A stretch of 34,010 nt of DNA from Flammula alnicola (lineage: Eukaryota; Basidiomycota; Agaricomycetes; Agaricales; Strophariaceae), in assembly GCA_015499995.1 (NCBI GenBank), contig JADNRV010000445.1:1-34010 (forward strand), in the 5' to 3' direction. Position numbers and translations under genes: made by a program. Below the pieces are notes generated by a model. The model was not told the DNA's origin. It did no database searches and was given only the letters and a program-made list of their open reading frames with translations. Positions 11,516 to 22,972 of the stretch are shown here, piece after piece (the stretch's first letter is position 1; every line of letters starts with the position of its first letter).

Positions 11516-12751
11516 CTATACTCTCACACAAACTCGCTTGTGTTCATCCCAATCTTTCCTCTGGTGTTCAGGAGAGCAGTACTTCACGAGCTTGCACTTG
11601 CTGCATGATTGACCAGTGTTCTTCGCGGGTTCAGATGCTGATGAGTCTAAACTCATTTCCGACCCATCGGAGCTCCTATTCGCACTAATGCGCGGTGTAG
11701 AACCCTCGACGAAAGAAACGTCGCAGTCGATCCAGTTACACATGAACTTCGGTTTTACCCTTTTACGTTTTCCCTTGGTCTTGATCTGGAGGATCGAGGC
11801 TTTTTCGTGCCCTCTCCTGGGGAAGCGGATCATCTCGCAGTCGTCTGTACAGCAGGGATTGGGACATCCTGTCGGGTAGTCGTAGAATATTTCTTCATCG
11901 GGGACATAAGCTGGATCCGTGAAGAATATCTGAGAGTAGGATGTGGTTTGGTGAGAGAAGAGGACAAGGAATCGTGGTCGTTTTTCGTAAAGGATGGCCC
12001 GCACAATAAGATCAATTTGCGGAAAACACGGTGTACGATGTTGACGAAGAAGTTCATGGCTCAAACGGATGTCTAGTTTTAAAATTCATGGTCAGGCATG
12101 TCAGGGGAGGATGCTATAGCTGTAGCAGACCCACGTTCACGCTGGATCTGGTCCTCTATACTGGGTTTACAACTTCGTCCAAAGCAATATCTAGAGACGA
12201 GTTTGAAATACTCTGTAATGTCATCCATTTCTTTTCGTCTGAGGTCAGTGACAACAATGTATATTTCGTCACAGCCAGTATCGTGCATTCCACGCAGGAG
12301 CATAAGTTCAGGGAGCTAAATTAGGAGACCTTCAATGAAGACTTGAAGACAACGCGGATCATTAGAGACTCACCATTGTAAAGACCACGGGCATCATTGA
12401 TAATCTTCTCTCCTGCATCGCATGGTGATGATAGACATGTGTGGTCCACGTCCGATCAAGAGGAATTAAACGACCTGTGTCAACTGTCCGACAAAAGACA
12501 TTCTCCGGAGCGAAGGGTCCTTTATTCCATGCAATAACCTGCTTTTCGGCCAACTTTGTGATATCTTTGTGCCTCCTCTCTCGTACGTCTTTAAACCACT
12601 CGTGGTAAGTGTCTTGTCCGATATTGCGATGCTCCAGCCATTTGTCAATAAGCATATCAGTGGAGTCGTGATCTAGGGTAGTCTTGACAAGTTCCGACAT
12701 AGAGAGGCAAGGCGGTGAGAGGATCGAATAATGGCGTTGTTTGGGAGGCAT
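11516..12751 (-). CDS. MYND-type zinc-finger protein
   Basis: Three exons. The first begins MPPKQRHYSILSPPCLS at 12751 and is an N-terminal helical region of about 125 residues (KWLEHRNIGQDTYHEWFKDV). The second encodes a compact segment (GMHDTGCDEIYIVVTDLRRK, then EMDDITEYFKL). The third joins exactly through a donor GTGGGT and an acceptor ACTAG at about 12078 to give QREHIRLSHELLRQH, followed by an acidic/Cys-rich stretch (YDYPTGCPNPCCTDDCEMI) and a C-terminal MYND finger (SCSKCKLVKYCSPEHQRKDW, then DEHKRVC). TAG is at 11516-11518. MYND fingers bind proline-rich peptides in partner proteins; the partner here is unknown. The first zinc ligands of the MYND finger may lie in the Cys-poor stretch before SCSKC, so the finger may be atypical. 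An in-frame ATG at 12817 would add 22 residues. Confidence 0.85.
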
Positions 12752-12957
12752 GGTGGTACAGATTGAAAGACAATGCAGAAGCAGCTGTTGCCCAAAAGAG
12801 ACTGACACTGACAGCATTATTGAAATTTACCCGAAAGGCGCGAACACACCGGCCCTAATCCATGCTGAAACAAAGGCGCCAAAGTTTTACTTAAGTGTTG
12901 ACTTTAAGTAGCGCTGAAGTCATATTGTGTCGGAAGGATGATGATGACCCACTGAAT

Positions 12958-12977
12958 CTAAGTACACCTAAGTACAC
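12958..12977. repeat. CTAAGTACAC x2 direct repeat
   Basis: Two exact adjacent copies of a 10-mer, about 200 bp upstream of the MYND-gene start. This could be a duplicated regulatory element or chance slippage. Confidence 0.7.
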
Positions 12978-13158
12978 CTTTCACTGTCACGATTTGTGGA
13001 CGACATGAGGCGGATGTGTTCCTGCAGCTCACGCCCACCTCCGAACTCTCCAAATTCTACAACTATGAACTTATGAGCAAGCTTATGAGACCCCATCCGA
13101 TAATCATGCAAATATTGAAATTCTCAAATGTGCTGGCCACGAAATATGGGCCGACTGA

Positions 13159-13178
13159 GTAAAATGCGTGCATTTTAC
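13159..13178. repeat. 9-bp perfect inverted repeat
   Basis: GTAAAATGC and GCATTTTAC are exact reverse complements separated by GT. They lie about 130 bp beyond the QC stop and 410 bp upstream of the MYND start. The dyad could be a protein-binding site or an RNA 3'-end hairpin. Confidence 0.75.
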
Positions 13179-13308
13179 GGACCACCCTTAGTAGTGCGTG
13201 CAGAAAGGTAGGGATTAATTTGCTTCAGAGGATCTTTGGGATAGCTGAAGACACATTGACAAATACATGGTAATACAAATCCGCGATGGTCGAAGGCATT
13301 CATTGCGA

Positions 13309-14799
<1,491 letters not shown>

Positions 14800-14996
14800 G
14801 CCTCTTAGCCTATTGTTGGTGAGGGGGGAAGAGGTGGCGGCCAGCGCTGGCAGTTGAATGTTTGTGCGACTGACAGTGCCAGCCTCTCAATGTCTGCCAC
14901 GCCGAATTGTTCTTACACAGCGGTCTTCCGGCTCGGGCCGCAATAAGTGATCGCAACCATCCTCATTCGCCAACATTTCCATACCATCCTGTTTAC

Positions 14997-15576
14997 ATGA
15001 CTATCTTCAGTCTTTGGGTTCGTGATATTACGGCTCTAGATCTCGTCTTTATCTAAGTCCCATTGGATACAGATCATCAATAAAGCTGGAGGATTGGTGT
15101 ATCAGCGCAACTTTGCAGGTCTTGTACCTTCAGAGACTAATCTGACGACTTTCTGATTGTTCTTGGACCTTCAGATGGACTTGCTGCTCTCACCTCCAAC
15201 GAATATCTAGTGCTTGCTGGAACATTGCACGGCATTCACGCCATCACGAGTAGGCTATCCCCCATGGGCTCCAGTTCGGGCGTCCAAGTCATCGAAGGCG
15301 AAACATTCAAGATGAATATTCTGTTGACAGTAACGGGTTTGTGTCTAGTTGTGTGGCGCGCTCTTTCAACTTATTGATAAATAAATTTTTCTAGGTACCA
15401 AATTCGTTCTATTAACCTCCCTGGCAGATGCAATGGCAGACACGGTCCTACAAAAGGTTTATGATGTCTATGCCGATGCAGTTATGAAGAATCCCTTTCA
15501 CACTCCAGAGATGCCTATCCGAAGTGAAGGCTTCGACACCTCCATCGGCGTGCTCATTGGAACAGGACAGACGTAG
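14997..15576 (+). CDS. TRS23: TRAPP complex core subunit TRS23/TRAPPC4
   Basis: A subunit of the TRAPP tethering/Rab-GEF complex that acts in ER-Golgi and later traffic. Four exons join exactly: 14997-15017, 15073-15118, 15175-15336 and 15395-15576, giving 136 residues. Sequence in order: MTIFSLW|IINKAGGLVYQRNFA, NEYLVLAGTLHGIHAITSRL, GSSSGVQVIEGETFKMNI, TVTG|TKFVLLTSLADAM, VYDVYADAVMKNPFHTPEMP, IRSEGF. This is the longin-like fold of TRS23. It lacks the PDZ-like insertion of the animal protein, so it is shorter. The INKAGGLVYQ start and the MPIR..F end favour TRS23 over BET5/TRAPPC1. The first donor (GTTCGT) is unusual but gives the conserved start. Confidence 0.9.
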
Positions 15577-16221
15577 AATAACTAAACTCTTTCATGATTG
15601 AAGCTTCTCGTGAACGTGACAAAATAGTAAGGCATATCTTATGTCCTAAGATGCTAATGTCCCACCTTGAATTTTCTTTTTATATTAGAGCCATGCCCTC
15701 TGGGATCCTTTACACTGCTGGGCATATTCTTTCGTCAAGCGAAGTTTCATTCAGCACATTGCCCAGGCATTTAGACTGCCCTTCTCTTCGTTTTTTTCAG
15801 TGTATAACCAGTTCTGTAATATTCTATGGTTCTCCTCGAGCTCCTCAGCGGCCTACCTTGCTACAGTTTTCTGTTCTGCTCTGTCCATCTGACCGTGTTA
15901 CACCTACCAGGGCCACATCCATCGGGCCAACTCTTGCTGCTACCGTCCGTTTTCTTCTCCGGGCAATATTACTGGTCGTTATCCAATAATGCTCATCGGA
16001 CCAATCCAATTGGCCAAGTTGTAAAGCGTTAGCTGGCTATATATTGAATTTCCTGGAATTTTCTGCTCAGTGAAGTTCTTGCGGATATTGTCTCGAGAGT
16101 CGAATTTTCGGAGTGTCCCTTATGGTCATGTGACACCTTGCGGACAAAAAGACGCATTTATTTCAATCAATCTGATTCTCATACTACATCCTTCACTTCT
16201 TTTGATCCTGGTTTCTTTGGC
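15577..16221. other. Intergenic region upstream of HOP1
   Basis: A 645-bp spacer. It has an open frame of 131 codons (15594-15989) with unusual Ser/Pro/Leu-rich content, and a second overlapping open frame. Neither resembles a known family or shows a convincing splice structure. I read it as TRS23 3' UTR plus HOP1 promoter. Confidence 0.5.
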
Positions 16222-19200
16222 ATGCAAAACCAACAGACCCGAAATGCGACTCAAAGTATCAGCCAGACCCAGAGTCTTGCCGCAGTGCAAACGCTTCTCA
16301 GAGCGGGCCTCGGGACTATCACATATCTTAGGTTGCGCCACTTGCCTTCAACCATCTTGTTCTTCAAAATACTCAATACTTTTTGTTTCTCAAGAAACCT
16401 ATTACCAGAAGATAATTTCACAAGAAGTTTGTTTCATGCGACTTTATTCCACTGCACTGTTCACTGATTTTCCCAATAGGCCACTTTACCTCCATAGATG
16501 ATTCAAGCTCCTCCCAGCCTGATGGGTCACAAGAAAGCACATCTTCTCGGACAAATGTTAGCGGTTTTAGGATCACGGTAACTGGGCTTACGAAGCTTCA
16601 GGTCATAAATTCTATGGCTGAAACCCATTCTTCTCTAGACTATCACTAGAGGATACACCGATGAGGCAGACAGAATTCTAAATTACATGGTATATGCGCC
16701 CTATACAGTCATAAAATTGCCTTACTAACGACGACATATCTAAGGAATATGGGATATTTGATGCTCTCGAAAAGCGCTACCTTCGAAGCTTTATATTTGG
16801 GATCTATCTTGTAAGCTCTTGCCCCAATGGTCGTAGTTTCACTGAATTGTATCCTTCATCCTTTCAGGATACCAAGGATCCTACTAAGTAGACGTTCGAG
16901 TCTTTCTGTCTTTTTGTGCTTACCCTTTCCCTCTCAGCATCGTCGAAGCCTATACCTTCAATTTCAAGGTCTGTCTTCCATGCTATCTAACGGCCCAGTG
17001 CACAAAGTTTCAACCTTGTGTGATTATCAGTACCACATGATCCCAGGAAGCGATGTCTTCGTCCCAGTCATAAGTCTCGCAGAAGACCGGAAGAAAAATG
17101 TCGAAGATCCCGTCGCAAGAGCAATCAAGAAAGGGAGAGCACCAACACTCAAGGATGTCAAGACGAGTGTGAAGGTGATTTAATTCCGCCAGCCTCTTTT
17201 ACCGTAATAACCTTCGCCTTTTCAAGAGTCTTCTCAAGACGCTGATACAGGCCATAAGTAATATGGACGTCTTGCCAAGTATGTGCCAGTTGGTGGAGTT
17301 TGAACCATACTTATTTTATTCTACTGTAGGGCGTCGTTTCGCTACTTTTAAAATATTTTACACAGAGGAAACACCACCAGATTACGAACCTCCCCATTTC
17401 GAACCTGGTGATGTCGACAAAGACAAATGGTTTTTTATGACACATGACCTTGACGAAGTTCCGGAGAGGACTAGCATTGGGAAACTTGAAACTGGACACC
17501 ATTCGTGAGTCATATTAAACCAGAAAGACGTGTTCCTGACTTACCTGACCTCATTCAGTGTCCATCTCAATGTGTCATCAATAACTTCGTACTTGCCGTC
17601 TTCTTCAGAACATGGCGATGATGCGACTTTCTCTGGCTTAACTCCTAACCCAGGTCGCTTAAATCTGTCGCCTCTCCAGGAAGCTGCTATGTGCAAGGAA
17701 CAGGCTGAAAAACAACTTGAGGACGCCAAAAATAGGAACCTTGTGTGGCCCGTCGAGGATTCCATCGAACTTGGTGATGATGACGCGGAAGGCGATGACG
17801 ATGACGAGTATATTAGGTTACCAGACGGTCATTTCGAGAAGATTGACACTATCTCCCCAATCGGAACGAGGAACGAAAATGGGGGTATCGACGCCCTACT
17901 ACCAGGAGGGGAAAGCCGAGAGGCCCATTTCGGCGGCGTTTCTGAAAATGTGCCAAGATATCTGCGCGAAATGGTGCGTACATCCCTAGGCTCTGGCACA
18001 GATTTTGTTCAAGAGCGGGCCACACAGGCAGCCGAACAAATACCGAAAGACTCCAATTTTGAAGAAACACAACCATTGCTACTAACCCAAAAAGTCAACG
18101 GTACATCTTTGAACTTCTTCGGTCTTTTGACTTCTGATGGCGATCTTTTCCCTCTTACCAAAGCGATTCAGCCTGCATCAACGCCAGTATCAGCCCCTTC
18201 CTCAGATTATCAGTCAACCCTTTCCCCACTCTCTACTGCACCGACGAGTCCTACATCTCAGGGGTTCGACCCCGAAATGTTGAAAAACATGCACATTAAT
18301 GCTCCTGAAAATTGTGACAGTGAAATGTTAGGTACGCTGGACCTTTTAAAAAACACTTAATCCAACTTATGTTTTAACTTTAACTTCAGACTTGGAAACC
18401 CAAATCAACCCCCATGATTCATCGGTGGACTCAATCCGATCTTTCGCACAAAGAAATGAAAGAAGTGATGCCATAGAACAAACTCCTGAGCCAAATGATA
18501 ATGGACTCGACTGCGAATGTGGCATCCCGGTACGCCCTCTATAGCATAAAGTCAGTGTTAGCTGATGTACGTTTACAGGCGGAAGACGAGTCATGCTATT
18601 GCGAGGGTGGCTGCAGGAAGTGGTTCCATCTTTGGTTAGTACATGGCAGTTGCCTTGAATATATGTTTTATATGACGCTGAATCTTTGTAGGTGTATGGG
18701 GTATGTTAACGTGATCTTGTACATTTACTTCACCTGCACTGACTTTAGATATCACGCCATCGGTGATCCTCGCATCCCCACCAAGTTTATCTGCTTCGAT
18801 TGTCGAGTCCGTGCGGATATGAATTGGGAACTCATCAAACTGGAGTTGTATGCTCAAATGCTTTCGAAATTCAAGGATCTTGCCCTCTTGAGGTAATTTA
18901 CTCTCACCTAAATAATCTGTTAGACGATCTTGACGACACATCCATGATGTATAGGAGGTCGATCAAAACTGCTCAGGCTCTGCAGAGCTTTTCATCTTTG
19001 GAATATTCAAAAGCTTTTGGTGAGGAAGTATCGAAAAAGCGGAAGTGTGGACCAGAAACTAATTGAAGCCTTTATGCTTATTATAGGTGGTGATCTTGCT
19101 TCAGCTGGACGGACGCTGAAAATGCTCGAAGATAAAGGTTTGTGAATTTAGTTCCTTTTTTTTTTGAATACTTTGAAAAGTATTTTAGACTACGTATTGC

Positions 19201-19684
19201 AGGAATCGGTTGCAATCGACGACATGGGTCTTACAGTTGCGACCCGTTCGAAGAAGGGCAAGAATGGCAAGAGCACAGCCAATAAAACGAGGTCTCGCAA
19301 GAACGTACAGAAATTGCGTTATGTTTTTAATCAGGAAATTCAAACCAAACCTCACTATTTGGACTACTTCATGCCCGATGATCAGGAGGTAGAAAACCGA
19401 TTGTTGGGCCTTTCTGAAATGGCTCGTGTTTTCTTATTTCATTCTACAAGCCTCATGGCTGAAAATTTCTGTCGTAGACCAAGCCTAAGCTCGCGAAGCT
19501 TACAATGAGCCTATTCAATGAAACACAAACTCAGGATGAGACACAGGAGGCTACAGCACCTTTGGCTGGGTCATTGCTTGGCAAGCGAGCAGTATCGCAG
19601 TATGAACCTGACTCTTTGGCACAGGACAGACCTCCGAAGAAATTAAAGATGTCCGTCGCAGTGGGAGTAGACCTTGCAGAGTAG
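16222..19684 (+). CDS. HOP1: Meiotic axis protein HOP1 (HORMA, PHD, winged helix)
   Basis: Builds the meiotic chromosome axis and promotes interhomolog recombination. The start is MQNQQTRNATQSISQTQS. The HORMA domain follows: VQTLLRAGLGTITYLR|NLLP, RGYTDEADRILNYM|EYGIF, DALEKRYLRSFIFGIYL, IVEAYTFNFK|YHMIPGSDVF, KGRAPTLKDVKTSVK|SLLK, RRFATFKIFYTEETPPDYEP, KWFFMTHDLDEVPERTSIGK, VHLNVSSITSYLPSS. An acidic linker and a long Ser/Thr/Pro-rich region come next. A Cys/His cluster (CECGIP|AEDESCYCEGGCRKWFHL|WCMG|YHAIGDP, FICFDCR) reads as a PHD finger. A helical/winged-helix region with ESVAIDDMGLTVATRSKKGK follows. The tail PPKKLKMSVAVGVDLAE ends at TAG 19682-19684. There are at least a dozen short introns. 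It is probably expressed in meiosis, but no regulatory motif was identified. One acceptor and one donor near 19430-19490 were chosen by phase. Confidence 0.93.
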
Positions 19685-20181
19685 TTACCACCCATACGAA
19701 GAGACTCCTGGGACATGTCTCTGAGGTATGGAAAGAGTGAGTGCCTATTATAAGGCCTCAAGTTGTATTTTTATCGTCTGTTTGTAATTCTCCATTGTTG
19801 GTATCGTTGCTCGTCATGTCTCCGGATCCCACTACCAGTGTGCTGCAGTACTGTTTTAGTAATAGCGAATGTACTTATATTCCGAGTCTGCCAAAATTCT
19901 ATCTGCGGCTGGAAGGTTGGATTCAATTTTTTGTTGGAATTTACGAGACAAGAGAACGAAAAATTGATTCGACACTGCCACGCACAACCAATGTAAGTAC
20001 TTACGTCAGAGTCATCTCGAACTTACGTCAGAGTCATCTCGAACTTACGTCAGAGTCATCTCGAACTTACGTAATTCCACTTTTTTAGCAATGACAACTT
20101 CACTCAAACAGGCTTGCCAATCTCTACTGCAACTCCTCTACGTCGTAGTCGCCTACAGAAGGACCTCCAACGTCGAGCGAC
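19685..20181. other. HOP1-SDA1 intergenic region
   Basis: A 497-bp spacer holding the HOP1 3' region and the SDA1 promoter. Its main feature is the 22-bp tandem repeat at 19999-20072. An open frame of 115 codons that runs through the repeat is not credible as a gene. Confidence 0.6.
19999..20072. repeat. 22-bp tandem repeat, 3.4 copies
   Basis: Three exact copies at 19999-20020, 20021-20042 and 20043-20064, plus an 8-base partial copy to 20072. Each unit starts ACTTACGTCAGA and ends GTCATCTCGA. On the minus strand each unit contains TGACTC directly followed by TGACGTAA. These resemble a GCN4/AP-1-type half-site and an ATF/CREB-type site. The array ends about 110 bp upstream of the SDA1 start codon, in a likely promoter. 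The perfect identity of the copies suggests recent expansion. Confidence 0.95.
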
Positions 20182-22851
20182 ATGGTACGCGGTGCTCTAC
20201 TTACCTCTAATCTTCCCCAATTGCAAAACTTGATCAAGCGGGATCCGGTTGCCTACAAAGAAGAGTTTCTTCAGCAATGGAACCACTACAATAGCATTCG
20301 TCAAATATTCAAAATAAACCCGGATGAACAAGCTCAGCATTATAAAGAGCTAGTGTCGTTTATTTCTCAAGTAACTCTGATTTTTTTTGTCCAACTCCCT
20401 TGTTTTTTTTATATCGTTTCCTCAGGTTGCAACATGTTATCCTCGTGAAACGGCGGAATTTCCCTCTCAAATATCGTCACTTCTCATCGAAAGCTATGGC
20501 ATTCTTGCCCCGGATACTCGGAAGACCCTTGTCCAAAATTTAGTGTTGCTTCGAAACAAGGATGTCATCACATCAATAGAGTACGTTCTTGTCCTCTGTT
20601 TATGCTCTCAAGGAATTAAGTGACTCTAGATTGTTGCAATCGCTATTTCCTCTACTGCCTCGCACGTCCTCCTCTACGCTTCGATCTTACATTCGGAAGA
20701 CTATTCTCTCTGATATACGAGTTGCAAATCTCCGGTCTCAAAACCATAAACTCAATCGCGCCGTCCAAGCAATGCTTTTCGGTATGGTTGAGCGTGGAAT
20801 GTCTGGAGACGTAGTCGGTGACAAAGGCAAGCTCAGAGCAGTAAATGGCCCAACGAGTGATCGTGACAGCCATAACGTTGATGAAGCACTGTGGGCTGTT
20901 GTTCTGACTCAAGAATTGTGGAGGAAAAAAGTTTGGTTCGTTTTGTAGCATCTTTGTCTGTTTCGCTGAGCTGAACAATTAATTTCCAGGAATGATGCGA
21001 AATCAGTCTCTATCGTTGCTCAAGGGTGCTTCCATCCTGTAACAAAAGTTCAGAGTGCTTCATTGCATTTCTTCCTCGGAAGCGAAGAAGAAGACGAAGA
21101 ATCAGATGAGGAGGTTAGTTTCTTTCTTGGTAATACCACAGTTTCATTTCAAGGTACTCATCTTGTCTGTAGGAGGTCGATGTCAGGTCCCTCCATCACC
21201 GACGTGAAATCAACAAGAAAACGAGAAGCGGAGACAACAAACTGAGGAAGCAGCTGAAAGTTGCCAAGAAGGCAAGCAAATCCATTGTGTCCTACTCTTC
21301 ACCTTCTAGATGAAGCTTTTGGTCAACAGAAAAAACACAACAAGACTGCTTCGATGCCTAACTTCTCAGCAATTCAGTTACTCAACGATCCTCAAACTTT
21401 TGGAGAAAAGCTATACGATATGTTGAACACTTACGACAAACGCTTTTCCTTGGATCACAAAATTCTCATCATGCAACTCCTCTCACGCATTATGGGTTCT
21501 CACAAGCTATGTGTCCTTGGTTTCTACACATATATTGTCAAATATCTTTTCTACCGACAACTCCGTGTACCTAGCATCCTAGTCGCCTTGGCCCAATCCG
21601 TACATGATCTAACTCCACCCGACGCTGTCACACCCGTAATCCGGAAGCTTTCTCAGGAATTCGTGCATCCAGGTGTAGGCAGTGAAGTTATTGCGGCAGG
21701 CCTCAATGCCATTAGGGAAGTTAGTCGACGACAACCCTGGGCAATGGAGGAAGATTTGCTAGGTGATTTGATCGAATACCGGAAGAGCAAAGACAAAGCC
21801 GTGACTTCAGCGGCACGTGGGTTGCTTAAACTGTATCGTGAAGTCAATCCCAGTATGTTGAAGAGAAGAGAACGGGTAAAATTTTCGAATAATTGAGTGC
21901 ATTTCGAAGAACTTACGTTTTTCTCATCAGGGAAAAGATGCGAGTATGGGACTGGCAAGCGGGAGTGCGCCATTGCCTTACGGCCACAGCGCTGAGGCTG
22001 CGGTTGATATCGAAGGATTATCTGTACGCTCGCGACATTTTCAAGGCTTCTTGCTTCTCATCTTGGTGTTTAGCTTCTTGAGGATCACTTACAAAAGCTT
22101 CGTGAAGAAGATGGTGTCGACCTTGGTGACGACGACGACGAATCCATGTGGCAAGGCTGGGATGTGGAAAGTGACGAGTCCAACTCCGACTCTTCGGAGG
22201 AATGGATAAATGTCGACGACGATGACAACGATGCCCTCGTCATTAGCGACAGCGAGGACGAGGGAGACCTGCCCAAAGATAAGGCGACAGAGGATCCCAA
22301 CTCATCAAATCCTTTGCGCATATCTACATTAGCCACAACTAAAGTAATTATATTCCCCCTCCTCGGTCATCCCCATGCTCACTTTTTCTATCTCATAGAT
22401 TCTTACCCCCGCCGACTTTGCCCTCCTCAATGATTTACGTATGAAGGCCGCAGTGAAAGACGTAGAAACGACAGGGGGTAGCAAGGCCAAACGAAAGCTC
22501 GCGGCATTGGAGGCATCTCAGAAAAGCCACTCTGCTGATCAGAACACTCAAGACGAATTTATTTCAGAAAACGACATTCTTGGACCTCGCAAGAAGGCAA
22601 AAGCTGACTATGCAGAGCGTATGGCCTCCATTCAGAAAGGACGAGAAGGCCGCGAGAAATTCGGCTCTAACAAGGGCAAACAAAACAAAGCTACACCCAG
22701 CAGTTCTACAAACAGAGAAAAGGCTAGAAACAAACCCATAATGATGGTGCTCGGCAGTCTCGCTGTCAGAGGCAAGAAGAAGCAGTCCTTGAGAGAGAAA
22801 CAGCAAAAACTGAGGGCGCATATCGATAAGGGCAAGAAATCACGACACTAG
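20182..22851 (+). CDS. SDA1: SDA1, 60S ribosome biogenesis factor
   Basis: A nucleolar protein needed for pre-60S maturation and export, and for passage through START in yeast. The start [20 protein letters not shown] is followed by [89 protein letters not shown], a charged stretch, then [51 protein letters not shown] and [16 protein letters not shown]. An acidic region ([12 protein letters not shown], then long Asp/Glu runs) and [18 protein letters not shown] follow. The Lys/Arg-rich tail ends KGKKSRH at TAG 22849-22851. About nine introns are visible. The one at 21272-21329 uses a GC donor. Full-length with all family blocks in order. Confidence 0.95.
21272..21329 (+). other. GC-AG intron in SDA1
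   Basis: Reading straight through hits a TGA soon after the Lys-rich block. Removing a 58-nt segment that starts GCAAGC and ends CAACAG restores [20 protein letters not shown] in phase 0, as expected for the family. No GT donor nearby gives an in-frame join. Confidence 0.75.
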
Positions 22852-22972
22852 AAAAGTAAAGCTATGGTATTTAGATGGCGTCTATGTTGTATTTCACAGG
22901 TTCAGCACAAATAGCCATAGCCATATATTTTATAATAGCATTCAATAATTTGGCGTCAGCGAAAAAATCATA

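Larger units (their letters stand above)
12752..13308. other. Intergenic region: MYND promoter and QC 3' region
   Basis: A 557-bp spacer between two minus-strand genes. It carries a 9-bp perfect inverted repeat (13159-13178) and two copies of CTAAGTACAC (12958-12977). No coding frame could be supported. Confidence 0.5.

Noticed and set aside
15594..15989. Open frame of 131 codons upstream of HOP1
   Set aside because: Composition and lack of any family signal argue against coding; an overlapping frame is equally open. Kept as intergenic.
19741..20088. Open frame of 115 codons between HOP1 and SDA1
   Set aside because: It runs through the 22-bp repeat and has no recognisable domain or splice context; it is open by chance.
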